Assembly (NCBI RefSeq): GCF_042677945.1
Contig: NZ_JBHUDN010000017.1
Length of the DNA stretch: 64,000 nucleotides
DNA from: Haloplanus litoreus
GTDB lineage: Archaea > Halobacteriota > Halobacteria > Halobacteriales > Haloferacaceae
Reading direction: 5' to 3' (one strand)
Shown here: positions 41,006 to 48,879 of the stretch, piece after piece
Layout: each line of letters opens with the position of its first letter
Position numbering within the stretch: the stretch's first letter is position 1
The notes under the pieces: generated by a model
What the model was told of the DNA's origin: nothing
Seen by the model: the letters and a program-made list of their open reading frames with translations, nothing else
Databases searched by the model: none
Made by a program: the position numbers and the translations under genes

Positions 41006-41214
41006 TATTCTTCGATGTCGCCTTCTTCGCGCTGGATCGTCTTGATCCGCGCGATGGTTCGTTTCAGTTCGCCGGGACGCGACGGGTTCTCGGGCATGCC
41101 ACCGGCGGCCTGCAGTGCCTTCGCGTTCAGCAGTTCCGTTTCGAGGTCCTCGAGTTCAGCCTCGCGTTCGGCGGGCGTCATGTCGCGGATCTCCTCGACG
41201 TGTAGGATCGCCAT
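41005..41214 (-). CDS. rpl29: Large ribosomal subunit protein uL29
   Basis: 69 residues: ILHVEEIRDMTPAEREAELEDLETELLNAKALQAAGGMPENPSRPGELKRTIARIKTIQREEG, a two-helix hairpin of the L29 family near the exit tunnel. It starts on the base where uS3 stops and ends where rnp1 begins, so all three are coupled. Confidence 0.95.
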   Translation of the reverse strand: MAILHVEEIRDMTPAEREAELEDLETELLNAKALQAAGGMPENPSRPGELKRTIARIKTIQREEGDIEE

Positions 41215-42164
41215 TATGCGTCCTCCTCCTCGTCGGTTTCGTCTTCGTCAGCCGTTTCCATCTCCTCGACGAGGTCGGCCGCCTCGTCCATCGTCTCCTC
41301 GTCGACGTCTTCGTCGACGGTTTCGGTGGACTCCTCGTCGGCGTCCGCGGCTGCTTCGGCCTCGTCGTCCTCGTCACCCGGAAGTTCCTCCTCGACGACT
41401 TCCTCGACGATTTCCTCGTCGAGGCCTTCGTCGAGGTCCTCGGGCGTCTCGGTCGGCACGTCGACGTCCTCGTCCTCGCCGACGTCCGGGATCTCCTCCG
41501 GCTCTTCCTCGAGGAGTTCCTCGACGCCGCCGCCGGTCTCGGCCGCCTGTTCGACGGGTTCGACGTCGGCGTCCTCGGCGATTTCGAAGTCGTCGGGCAG
41601 TTCGGCGCCCGGCGGGATGATCTTCACCGTCACGCCGATGGTGCCGAGTTTCATCACGGCGACGCCCTGCCCCTCGTCCACGATGGATTCGGCTGGTTCG
41701 CCGTTGTGCTTGATGTAGCCGCGGTTGAACTTCTCGACGCGCGAGCGCGCGCCAGTGACCTTCCCGGACAGGACGATTTCGGCGCCGAGGGCGCCGGCTT
41801 CCATGATCCGGTCGATGGTCGTGTGACCCGCCTTGCGGAAGTACCAGCCACGCTCGAGTGCGTTGGCCAGTCGGTCCGCCACGATGCGGGCGTTGAGATC
41901 CGGTTCGTCGACCTCCTGGACGTCGATCTGGGGGTCGTCGAGGTCGAACCGCTCTTCGAGTTGGGTCGTCACCTTGCGGATGTTCTTCCCACCCTTGCCG
42001 ATGACCATCCCGGGCTTTTCGGCCTTGAGGACGATCTGGGTCCCCATCGGGGTCTTGGCGACGTCCATGCCGCCGTAGCCCGCGCGGCCGAGTTCGTCCG
42101 CGAAGAACTCGTCGATCTGCGAGCGCTGCAGGCCGTTCTCGATGAATTGGTGTTCGTCGGCCAT
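41214..42164 (-). CDS. rps3: Small ribosomal subunit protein uS3 with long acidic tail
   Basis: 316 residues. Type II KH domain with GxxG loop VIGKGGKNIRK (54-63), then the S3 C-domain (GVAVMKLGTIGVTVKIIPPGAELPDDF). From about residue 205 a tail of about 110 residues is almost entirely Glu/Asp/Ala/Val, far longer than in most archaea. The tail is low complexity, so its length may vary between strains. S3 lines the mRNA entry with helicase-like function. Confidence 0.96.
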   Translation of the reverse strand: MADEHQFIENGLQRSQIDEFFADELGRAGYGGMDVAKTPMGTQIVLKAEKPGMVIGKGGKNIRKVTTQLEERFDLDDPQIDVQEVDEPDLNARIVADRLANALERGWYFRKAGHTTIDRIMEAGALGAEIVLSGKVTGARSRVEKFNRGYIKHNGEPAESIVDEGQGVAVMKLGTIGVTVKIIPPGAELPDDFEIAEDADVEPVEQAAETGGGVEELLEEEPEEIPDVGEDEDVDVPTETPEDLDEGLDEEIVEEVVEEELPGDEDDEAEAAADADEESTETVDEDVDEETMDEAADLVEEMETADEDETDEEEDA

Positions 42165-42628
42165 TAGTTCTCGTCCTCCGATTCGATGATCAGTTCGACG
42201 TCACAGAGCGTGGTGTTCCACGGATCCGCGCGACCGAACGCACGGGGCTTGCGACCCTGCCGTTCACCGACCTTGTGGGCGGCGACGTGCTTGATCGTCA
42301 TCGATTCGCCGTCGAACCCCTGTTCGTCCGCGTTGTTGCTCGCGTTCTCCAGCAGACTCAGGAAGTCCTTGCTGGCCTTCTCGGGGTAGCGACCGGCGTC
42401 CCAGCCGTCGATGTCGCTTCGATGACCGACGCCCGTGTTGTGCTGTTTGAACGGGACGGACCGTTCCTCGTCGATGACTGCCTGGAGATACTCCTCGGCG
42501 TCGGCGACGGTCATGCCCTTGATCGCGCGGGCGATGGCCTTGCTGTGCTTGATGCTGATGGGCCGCTCTCGGAGCATCGCCTTGGCGGTCGTCTCCGGGT
42601 CGGCCTCGACGCTGTAGTTGATTCCCAT
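42164..42628 (-). CDS. rpl22: Large ribosomal subunit protein uL22
   Basis: 154 residues: GINYSVEADPETTAKAMLRERPISIKHSKAIARAIKGMTVADAEEYLQAVIDEERSVPFKQHNTGVGHRSDIDGWDAGRYPEKASKDFLSLLENASNNADEQGF is archaeal L22 (L17 in eukaryotes), whose hairpin reaches into the exit tunnel. It is separated from uS19 by only 3 nt. Confidence 0.96.
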   Translation of the reverse strand: MGINYSVEADPETTAKAMLRERPISIKHSKAIARAIKGMTVADAEEYLQAVIDEERSVPFKQHNTGVGHRSDIDGWDAGRYPEKASKDFLSLLENASNNADEQGFDGESMTIKHVAAHKVGERQGRKPRAFGRADPWNTTLCDVELIIESEDEN

Positions 42629-42631
42629 GTG

Positions 42632-43054
42632 TTACTTGAGTGGCACGAACTTCGAAGACCTGGTCGCGCCGATGCCGGCCTGACCGTGTTCGACCGACGT
42701 TCGGGTGAGCTGGAACTCGCCGAGGTAGTGCCCGATCATCTCGGGGTCGACCTCGACGCGCTGGAACTCCTGCCCGTTGTAGACCGAGAAGGTCAGCCCG
42801 ACCATCTCGGGGACGATGGGCATGTCCCGGAGGTGGGTACGGATCGGATCGTTGGCCGTCTCCTCCTCTCCGGCCTCGCGGGCACGGTCGAGCAGCTTCT
42901 GGTGTTCGACCGACAGGCCTCGGGTGATGGTTCGCCGCATTCGAGCGGGGAGCAGTTCCGCGACGTCGTCGAGCGACATGGACTGCAGCTCGTCGAGCGT
43001 GTGACCGCGGTAGGTGAACTCACCCTCGCGGCCGGTTCGGTATTCGGAACTCAT
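42632..43054 (-). CDS. rps19: Small ribosomal subunit protein uS19
   Basis: 140 residues: FTYRGHTLDELQSMSLDDVAELLPARMRRTITRGLSVEHQKLLDRAREA is the archaeal/eukaryotic N-extension, then RTHLRDMPIVPEMVGLTFSVYNGQEFQRVEVDPEMIGHYLGEFQLTRTSVEHGQAGIGATRSSKFVPLK, the S19 core in the head of the 30S subunit. Its ATG shares a base with the uL2 stop. Confidence 0.97.
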   Translation of the reverse strand: MSSEYRTGREGEFTYRGHTLDELQSMSLDDVAELLPARMRRTITRGLSVEHQKLLDRAREAGEEETANDPIRTHLRDMPIVPEMVGLTFSVYNGQEFQRVEVDPEMIGHYLGEFQLTRTSVEHGQAGIGATRSSKFVPLK

Positions 43055-43776
43055 TATTTGTTACCTCCGCGTCCGGTGCGTTTCGAGGCGATGTCACCGA
43101 CCTTCCGTCCCGGCGGCGCGTTCCGCGAGACGGACTTGGGTTTCCCCGGATGCTGGCGGCCGCCGCCACCGAACGGGTGATCGACGGCGTTCATCGCGAC
43201 ACCACGGACCCGCGGCCACTTCGTGCCTCGGGACTTCATCTTGTGGTGCTTGTTCCCGGCCTTGACGAACGGCTTTTCGGTTCGGCCGCCACCCGCGACC
43301 ACGCCGACCGTGGCGCGACACTGCGGGTTGAGGCGCTTGACCTGGCCGCTCGGCAGCTTCACGACCGCGACCCGTTTGTCGTGGGTCATGAGCTGTGCGC
43401 TCGTGCCGGAGGCCCGGGCGAACTTGCCGCCGTCGCCGGGGCTGCTCTCGACGTTACAGACCGGGACGCCCTCGGGGATCTCGGCCAGCGGGAGCGTGTT
43501 CCCGGGCTTGATCTCCGCGGAAACGCCGACCTGAATCGTCTCCCCGACCGTCACGCCCTCGGGTGCGAGGACGAGCCGTCGGTCCCCGTCCTCGAACTCG
43601 ACGGCCGCAATCGGCGCCGAGCGGGCGGGGTCGTGTTCGATGTCGACGATCTCTCCCGAGATCGTGTCGCGCTCTTCGTCCTTCTTGTGTTGGAGGTCGG
43701 CCTTGTAACGGTGGCTGGGGGCACGGAACGTCGGCCCACCGCGACCACGTCGCTGGCCTTGAATGCGTCGTCCCAT
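43054..43776 (-). CDS. rpl2: Large ribosomal subunit protein uL2
   Basis: 240 residues. GRRIQGQRRGRGGPTFRAPSHRYKADL opens the protein; AGGGRTEKPFVKAGNKHHKMKSRGTKWPRVRGVAMNAVDHPFGGGGRQHPGKPKSVSRNAPPGRKVGDIA contains the universally conserved peptidyl-transferase-proximal His loop (AVDHPFGGG). Required for subunit association. Confidence 0.97.
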   Translation of the reverse strand: MGRRIQGQRRGRGGPTFRAPSHRYKADLQHKKDEERDTISGEIVDIEHDPARSAPIAAVEFEDGDRRLVLAPEGVTVGETIQVGVSAEIKPGNTLPLAEIPEGVPVCNVESSPGDGGKFARASGTSAQLMTHDKRVAVVKLPSGQVKRLNPQCRATVGVVAGGGRTEKPFVKAGNKHHKMKSRGTKWPRVRGVAMNAVDHPFGGGGRQHPGKPKSVSRNAPPGRKVGDIASKRTGRGGNK

Positions 43777-43777
43777 C

Positions 43778-44032
43778 TTAGAACACCCCGATTCGCGAGG
43801 CGATTTCCTGTGCGTCGTCGTCCTCCGAGAGGGCGACGACTGCCTTCTTCTCGCCCTGAGCGGTGATCTGCGTGTTCACGTTCGTGATCTCCACGTCGTA
43901 TCGGACCTCGATGGCCTCGCGGATCTCCCGCTTGTTCGCGTCGATGTCGACGACGAAATGGAGCTTGTTGTCGAAGTCCATCTCGTCCATCGCCTTCTCC
44001 GTCACCAGCGGGTGGTGGATGACCTGGCTCAT
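43778..44032 (-). CDS. rpl23: Large ribosomal subunit protein uL23
   Basis: 84 residues: SQVIHHPLVTEKAMDEMDFDNKLHFVVDIDANKREIREAIEVRYDVEITNVNTQITAQGEKKAVVALSEDDDAQEIASRIGVF, the compact L23 fold at the exit tunnel, docking site for SRP and nascent-chain factors. Overlaps uL4 by 4 nt; 1 nt gap to uL2. Confidence 0.97.
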   Translation of the reverse strand: MSQVIHHPLVTEKAMDEMDFDNKLHFVVDIDANKREIREAIEVRYDVEITNVNTQITAQGEKKAVVALSEDDDAQEIASRIGVF

Positions 44033-44775
44033 CGGTCGGCCACCTCCGCGACGGCGCTCTCGGTCCAGAGCGTGAGTCGACCGGCGTCCGTACCGGGGGC
44101 GAGGTCCTCCGCGTTGACCTCCCGGGCCGTCGTCACGTCCGCACCGGCGAGGTTGCGTGCCGCCTTCGACGGCTCCTCGCTCGTCACGAACAGGATCGAC
44201 TTCGGCTCGCGGTACTTCCGGCCGCGGGTCTTGCCACGCCCGGCCTTGACCGAGCGACCGTCGTCGGCGCGTTCGACGTCCGCATGGACGCCGAGCGCTT
44301 CGAGCAGGTCGACGACGTCACGGGTCTTGACCAGATCCTCGAAGTCGTCGCTGACGACGAGCGGCAGCGAGAGGTCCTCGTCGAACTCGTGACCGCGTGC
44401 GGCCACGCGCTCGGCGTCGGTCGTCGCCGCGACGGCCGAGCGGACTGCCAGCTTTCGCTCCTTGTCGTTGATTCCTTTCCCCTGGTCCTTCTCGGCTTTC
44501 GGCGGGTGCGCCTTGCGCCCACCGACCGTCTGGGGCACGCGGGCGCCCTGCCCGTTCTCTCGGGGCACGTGGGCCATCCCGCGGCCGCTCCCGAAGGACT
44601 CCGCCGGGGTTCGCAGCCCGGCGTAGGGGTCGGCACCGTACGCCTGTTTTCGGTTCGCCTGTGCGGCCAGGACGGCACGCTTGATGAGGTCCGGCCGGTA
44701 GGCCGTCTCGAAGACCTCCGGGAGGTCCACCGTGCCCGCATCCTCGCCGTTCAGATCGCGTACTGTTGCTTGCAT
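44029..44775 (-). CDS. rpl4: Large ribosomal subunit protein uL4
   Basis: 248 residues: VRDLNGEDAGTVDLPEVFETAYRPDLIKRAVLAAQANRKQAYGADPYAGLRTPAESFGSGRGMAHVPRENGQGARVPQTVGGRKAHPPKAEKDQGKGINDKERKLAVRSAVAAT. The Arg/Gly-rich central loop reaches the exit tunnel. Start at the ATG at 44775, 3 nt after uL3. Confidence 0.97.
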   Translation of the reverse strand: MQATVRDLNGEDAGTVDLPEVFETAYRPDLIKRAVLAAQANRKQAYGADPYAGLRTPAESFGSGRGMAHVPRENGQGARVPQTVGGRKAHPPKAEKDQGKGINDKERKLAVRSAVAATTDAERVAARGHEFDEDLSLPLVVSDDFEDLVKTRDVVDLLEALGVHADVERADDGRSVKAGRGKTRGRKYREPKSILFVTSEEPSKAARNLAGADVTTAREVNAEDLAPGTDAGRLTLWTESAVAEVADR

Positions 44776-44778
44776 TGG

Positions 44779-45795
44779 TTATCCCTGGTTGGATGCGGTC
44801 GAAACGTAGCGCACCTCGGGGTCGAGGCGCGGTTGGTCGTTCGGTCGGACGGCCGGGCGGAAGCGAAGGAGTCGCTGATCCGGGCCCGGCAGCGAGCCTT
44901 TGACGAGCGCGTAGGGCCCGTCGACCTCGCCGTAGTTGACGAAGCCGCCGTCGACGGACGCCTCGTCGCCGTCGCCCATGTCGATCAGGCGCTTGTTGAG
45001 TTCCGTCCGCTGGTGGTAGCCCGTCTGCCCCTGCTGGGGGACGGTCGAACGCACGCGGGACGGGTTCCACGGGCCGAGGTTGCCGATCCGTCGGCGCCAC
45101 CCCTGACGGGCGTGTTTGCCCTTCCGCTTCTGGACGCCCCAGCGCTTGACGGGGCCCTGGGTGCCCTTCCCTTTCGTGATGCCGCTCGCGTCCATGAACT
45201 CGCCGGCGCGGAACACGTCGGACATGTCGTGTTCGCCGCCGTCGGCGAGCAGGCCGAGCGCGAAGTCGACGCGCTCGTCGAGCGACCCGCCGCCGACGCG
45301 CGTCTCCATCACGTCTGGCTTTTTCTTCGGGACGTTCGCCAGTTCGCTCGGCACCGTGTGGGTGATCATCCGCAGGTCGTCGACCGCACCGCTCTCGACG
45401 GCCTCTCGGAGCGCGTCGGCGTCGTCCTCGAAGCTGTCTTCCGCCGGCAGGTCGAGCGTGCGGTCGAGTTCCGGGTGGAACTCGTCGGTCCACACTTCGG
45501 TTGCCGGCTTCAGTCCGTACGACGTCTCTTCGTAGGCTCGCAGGGCGACTGCCCGCATCGGCGGCGTCTCGACGACGGTCACCGGGACCGACTCCTCCAT
45601 CCCTTCGCGGGGGGAGTTGGCCTCGTCATTGACCATGACGACGTGGGTCATTCCGGCCTTGTAGCCGGCGAAACCCTGTAGCGCGGGGGCGCCGTCGTCG
45701 TCGGGCCACGAGCGAATACGCGGGACTTCAGTGGTCGCGCGTTTGCGCGGACCGAATCCCATCGAGCCTTTTCGTGGTCTGCTTGGTTGTGGCAT
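44779..45795 (-). CDS. rpl3: Large ribosomal subunit protein uL3
   Basis: 338 residues: PQPSRPRKGSMGFGPRKRATTEVPRIRSWP...LQGFAGYKAGMTHVVMVNDEANSPREGMEESVPVTVVETPPMRAVALRAYEET, then FMDASGITKGKGTQGPVKRWGVQKRKGKHARQGWRRRIGNLGPWNPSRVRSTVPQQGQTGYHQRTELNKR, the W-finger that reaches the peptidyl transferase centre. First ribosomal gene of the operon, 4 nt after the SPOUT-type gene. Confidence 0.97.
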   Translation of the reverse strand: MPQPSRPRKGSMGFGPRKRATTEVPRIRSWPDDDGAPALQGFAGYKAGMTHVVMVNDEANSPREGMEESVPVTVVETPPMRAVALRAYEETSYGLKPATEVWTDEFHPELDRTLDLPAEDSFEDDADALREAVESGAVDDLRMITHTVPSELANVPKKKPDVMETRVGGGSLDERVDFALGLLADGGEHDMSDVFRAGEFMDASGITKGKGTQGPVKRWGVQKRKGKHARQGWRRRIGNLGPWNPSRVRSTVPQQGQTGYHQRTELNKRLIDMGDGDEASVDGGFVNYGEVDGPYALVKGSLPGPDQRLLRFRPAVRPNDQPRLDPEVRYVSTASNQG

Positions 45796-45799
45796 GGAT

Positions 45800-46657
45800 T
45801 TACTCCGTGAGTGTCAGGGGCGCGAGCGACGCGAACATCGCCTCCTCCGTTCGCACCGTCTCGCTTCCCTGCCGCGGAATCGTATTCAGCCAGAGGTCGA
45901 ACCCCGGTCCGGGTTCGACGTCCGTGTCGCCGGCGGCGTCGTCCGCGGCGGCGACGTCCTCGACTGGGATGTCGAGGATGGCCGGAAGCCCGCGCCCGGG
46001 TGCCCCGAAGGCGACGGTCATGTCGCCCTCGGTGCGCCCCACGACGTCGGCCAACCGATCGACCGACAGCGACGCCCCGTGGCGGGACGTCCCGATTCGT
46101 AGCCCCGCGTCGGGGCGGGCCAGCGCTTCCGACAGGTCCGCACGACGGATCTCGAACCCCGGTAGGGGGTCGTCGACGATCCGGGCGCGGACCGGCTCTC
46201 TCGAAGAGATCCTGATGGCGACGCGCTCTCCTTCGCTCACCTCCATCCCGTCGGGGAGGAGGAGGGAGATTGGGTGTTGCAGTGCGCAATTGACCCGAAC
46301 GCGGCCGTCAGGTCCGACCTCGGTCACGATTCCCTCTTGTAACGACCCCGGACGCTCAGGTCCGGAGCCGGTCCGTGACGAGACGCGGAGGGGCGGCAAC
46401 ACGCCGGCGTACTCCAGTTCGTCCCGCGTCCCCCACGCGTCCTTTCGGAGGTAGGGGGGCGTGGCGGCGTACCGGAGGACGACCTCGACGAACCCGCCTC
46501 CCCAGCGCCGTTCGCCGTCCACGTCGTGGAAGACGACCAGCCGATCCGCCCGAAACACCGTCGCCGCGCGGGCGACGTAACCGAGTTTGCGAGTTGCCTC
46601 GCGTTTGTCCTCGGCTTCTCGGACGAGGGAAGACGGCACGAGCACACTGAGCGTCAT
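45800..46657 (-). CDS. Putative SPOUT-superfamily RNA methyltransferase (C9orf114/DUF171-like)
   Basis: 285 residues: SVLVPSSLVREAEDKREATRKLGYVARAATVFRADRLVVFHDVDGE opens a Rossmann-like SPOUT fold. An inserted OB-like domain (EGIVTEVGPDGRVRVNCALQHPI) is followed by SEGERVAIRISSREPVRARIVDDPLPGFEIRRADL and a C-terminal VAFGAPGRGLPAI knot region. Archaeal members precede rpl3 in haloarchaea, and the family is related to 23S/tRNA methyltransferases. The target is unknown. First gene of the ribosomal operon. The start is the ATG at 46657. Confidence 0.8.
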   Translation of the reverse strand: MTLSVLVPSSLVREAEDKREATRKLGYVARAATVFRADRLVVFHDVDGERRWGGGFVEVVLRYAATPPYLRKDAWGTRDELEYAGVLPPLRVSSRTGSGPERPGSLQEGIVTEVGPDGRVRVNCALQHPISLLLPDGMEVSEGERVAIRISSREPVRARIVDDPLPGFEIRRADLSEALARPDAGLRIGTSRHGASLSVDRLADVVGRTEGDMTVAFGAPGRGLPAILDIPVEDVAAADDAAGDTDVEPGPGFDLWLNTIPRQGSETVRTEEAMFASLAPLTLTE

Positions 46658-46839
46658 GCCGGGCCTTTCCGCGTCACGTCACTAGACTGTGCAACTCGTA
46701 CCGCATCCTCCGGTAAAAGGGTAGCGAAAAGCAAACTGTCCTGTGACGGCCTCACACGGCCCGAAACGCCGATTCGTGGGGAGTTCTTCCACGGCAACGA
46801 CCCCCACGCCGGCACCGAGTTGGCCCGGATTTCGGAACG

Positions 46840-46849
46840 CTTAATTATC
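46840..46849 (+). promoter_or_regulatory. TATA-like box of tRNA-Gly
   Basis: CTTAATTATC at 46840-46849 lies 30-39 nt before the first base of the mature tRNA, consistent with an archaeal tRNA promoter. Confidence 0.55.
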
Positions 46850-46878
46850 CGTCCCGGCTTGGTGTGAATGCGAAGGGC

Positions 46879-46949
46879 GCGCTGGTAGTGTAGTGGTATC
46901 ACGTGACCTTGCCATGGTCACAACCTGGGTTCAAATCCCAGCCAGCGCA
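46879..46949 (+). tRNA. tRNA-Gly (anticodon GCC)
   Basis: 71 nt. The acceptor stem pairs GCGCTGG (46879-46885) with CCAGCGC (46942-46948) plus discriminator A. The D arm, anticodon loop CTTGCCATG with GCC at 46911-46913, and T arm CTGGGTTCAAATCCCAG are all present. No intron, and no encoded CCA. Followed directly by a T-run terminator. Confidence 0.95.
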
Positions 46950-46954
46950 TTTTT
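46950..46954 (+). terminator. T-run terminator after tRNA-Gly
   Basis: TTTTT immediately after the discriminator base, the usual archaeal termination signal. Confidence 0.55.
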
Positions 46955-47050
46955 GCCGAACCCTGCGACCGAGGAGCGGAGCGACGAGTGAGCCGTGAGG
47001 GAAAAATCGTCACTGCGGATTTGAAGGAGAGAAACGCGAGCGTTTCGCGT

Positions 47051-47072
47051 GGTTCAAATTCCCACGAGCGCA
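47051..47072 (+). repeat. Degenerate copy of a tRNA 3' end
   Basis: GGTTCAAATTCCCACGAGCG followed by CA resembles the T-arm and acceptor 3' strand of the tRNA-Gly 123 nt upstream, with changes in the stem. It has no 5' half, so it is not a functional tRNA. Likely an old attachment-site copy. Confidence 0.55.
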
Positions 47073-47157
47073 TTTTCTCGATTCGACGACGAACGGCGCG
47101 AGCGCTCCGCGTAGTCGCCATCGCTGGAGTTCCGACCCGTTCCGGGGCGGCCGGTGC

Positions 47158-47313
47158 CTATTCGAGCGACTTTGCTCGGTTCTGAAACTCCCCGCCACAG
47201 GCCGCACACGTCCCGGGATTCGTGTCGTTCTCGACGATTCGACCACACTGCAGGCACTCGTACTCGGACGTCGTCTCGGCCGTACTGTGCTCGACGTCGT
47301 GGCTGTGAGGCAT
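47158..47313 (-). CDS. Rubrerythrin-like zinc-ribbon microprotein, 51 residues
   Basis: From the ATG at 47313 to the TAG at 47158-47160: PHSHDVEHSTAETTSEYECLQCGRIVENDTNPGTCAACGGEFQNRAKSLE. Two CxxC knuckles (CLQC, CAAC) form a rubredoxin/rubrerythrin-like zinc or iron ribbon, a known family of about 50-residue haloarchaeal proteins with this start (PHxHDVEHSTAET). AT-rich promoter-like sequence (GATTAATACTTC) lies about 30-35 nt upstream. Function is unknown; a redox or metal-sensing role is possible. Confidence 0.8.
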   Translation of the reverse strand: MPHSHDVEHSTAETTSEYECLQCGRIVENDTNPGTCAACGGEFQNRAKSLE

Positions 47314-47744
47314 ATCCTCGGGTTACAGCGCCAGCGTGAAGTATTAATCGTACTAGGTATATTAATGAGTATAATTGTCACATAGCGTGGGGCTCCCCGC
47401 CCCACGGCGTCGCCGGGGGTGTGTCCCGATGCCCGACTCGCGGGGCATGCCCGCCGATTCGGACGAACGAACGGGCCGGGGCCGCCCCCGAGACGGGGAC
47501 TGTCTTCGGCGGCGGCGGAGCCCTGCGCGCTCCGGTTCCTCGCTGCCGGCACCGACGGGGAACGGCTGGTGCAGGGACCCCGACGGGTCGAGCCAGTCGA
47601 ACTCGCGGTGGCGAGGATCCGGACCGACCGGAGCACGTCTCGCCCGACGGTCCCACGTACGACTGATCGTTCGCGGGGGTCGTCGCCGCTCTCGCTCGTC
47701 CGCGGTAACGAACCCTTATACCGATCACTCTCCCAACTGAGGGC
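47314..47744. other. Gene-less stretch
   Basis: 430 nt. The left end holds the promoter of the zinc-ribbon gene; the GC-rich remainder has shadow ORFs only and no recognisable gene or repeat. Confidence 0.4.
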
Positions 47745-48302
47745 ATGGATCGGCGTGCGTTTCTGGTGGCTGCGGGAGCGGGACTGGCCGGCTGTGGGTC
47801 GACGACCTCTCCCGACGGCGAGTCGGAACGGACGGCGACGGGGACGGCGACACCGACATCCACGGCGACGCCGACGCCGGTGGAGACGGCGACGCCAACG
47901 CGCACGCCGCCAGAGCGTCGGTATCTGCCGCAGTTGCTGGACGTAGCACTCGTCTCCACCTGGTCGGAACCCGGCGACCTGGCGGCGAAACGGATCGATC
48001 AGGTGCGGCGTGGCCAGCCCGCCGTCGTCGCGTTTCGGTACCGCCTTCGCGTCCCCGAGGGGACGATCAACCTCAAGGAGGGCGTCGACGTGACTACCGA
48101 CGACGAACTGGTCGTCCGACGCTTTCGGGACGTCGACCGCACCGTCGACTCGGCCGGACTCTACACGTGGGAGGACGCGATGACGTTCGAGACGGCCGAG
48201 TGGCCGACGGGGTCGCTGACGGCGTCGGTGGCCGTGGGCGAACTCCAGTTGCACCGGACCTCGGACTCCGTGGCGACGACGTTCGAACTCGTCCCGGCCT
48301 GA
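47745..48302 (+). CDS. Putative Tat-exported lipoprotein
   Basis: 185 residues. MDRRAFLVAAGAGLAGC has a twin-arginine-type start (DRRAFL) and a lipobox LAGC with C17 as lipid-attachment site. A Thr/Pro-rich linker (TATPTSTATPTPVETATPTRTPP) leads to a beta-rich domain (QLLDVALVSTWSEPGDLAAKRIDQVRRGQPAVVAFRYRLRVPEGTINL). Anchored to the outer face of the membrane. No known function for the domain. Confidence 0.72.
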   Translation: MDRRAFLVAAGAGLAGCGSTTSPDGESERTATGTATPTSTATPTPVETATPTRTPPERRYLPQLLDVALVSTWSEPGDLAAKRIDQVRRGQPAVVAFRYRLRVPEGTINLKEGVDVTTDDELVVRRFRDVDRTVDSAGLYTWEDAMTFETAEWPTGSLTASVAVGELQLHRTSDSVATTFELVPA

Positions 48303-48442
48303 CCGGAACCGGAATCGCGTTCACCGCCGACCGTTCGATAGCGACGGTCGCGTCGTGTCGCCGGGAGACGACTGACGGCGTCGAACGCCTCACAGTCGAC
48401 ATCCGATCCCGAGCGGTCACGGTCGGCGACCGAAAAAGACGG

Positions 48443-48452
48443 ATTTATCAAT
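48443..48452 (+). promoter_or_regulatory. TATA-like box of tRNA-Glu
   Basis: ATTTATCAAT at 48443-48452 lies 24-33 nt before the tRNA 5' end. Confidence 0.55.
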
Positions 48453-48475
48453 AGCCGTCCCATCCTCGAAAATGC

Positions 48476-48550
48476 GCTCGGTTGGTGTAGTCCGGCCAAT
48501 CATGTTGGCCTTTCGAGCCGACGACCAGGGTTCAAATCCCTGACCGAGCA
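48476..48550 (+). tRNA. tRNA-Glu (anticodon TTC)
   Basis: 75 nt. The acceptor stem pairs GCTCGGT (48476-48482) with ACCGAGC (48543-48549) plus discriminator A. Anticodon stem-loop TTGGC-CTTTCGA-GCCGA carries TTC; the T arm is CAGGGTTCAAATCCCTG. No intron, no encoded CCA. Its 3' end is copied downstream (see the repeat at 48631). Confidence 0.95.
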
Positions 48551-48630
48551 TGGTTCTGAACGAACGGAGTGAGTGAAGAAGCACGTACCGTGACGGGATT
48601 CGAATCAGGGAGCGGCTTTGCCGCGACCGT

Positions 48631-48652
48631 GGTTCAAATCCCTGACCGAGCA
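48631..48652 (+). repeat. Perfect 22-bp copy of the tRNA-Glu 3' end (att-like)
   Basis: The T-arm and acceptor 3' strand of tRNA-Glu (48529-48550, GGTTCAAATCCCTGACC...) recur exactly here, 102 bp away. Similarity continues imperfectly upstream of the copy. Integrases of archaeal mobile elements use exactly this tRNA region, so this is a plausible attL/attR pair with the element lost. Confidence 0.75.
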
Positions 48653-48879
48653 CTTCTGCGATGCGTCACCCCGTGACGCGAGCGAACGCGCGACGGGGGG
48701 ATTCGAAACGCGCAGCGAGGAGGGGTCGATCCCGGTGGGCCTGAAACGCCCCGCCGACCGTTCGATCCCGCCGCCGGTCGAGCGCGAACCCCGCTCCGTC
48801 GCCTCCTGTTGTGCTCCCCGTTCGCCCCGAATTTGTATCGACAGATACTGTTTTCGTCCGCCGGAGCAACTGTCGACTG

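Noticed and set aside
48631..48652. A second tRNA gene at the duplicated tRNA-Glu 3' end
   Set aside because: Only the T-arm and acceptor 3' strand are present; no 5' acceptor, D arm or anticodon, so it cannot be a functional tRNA.
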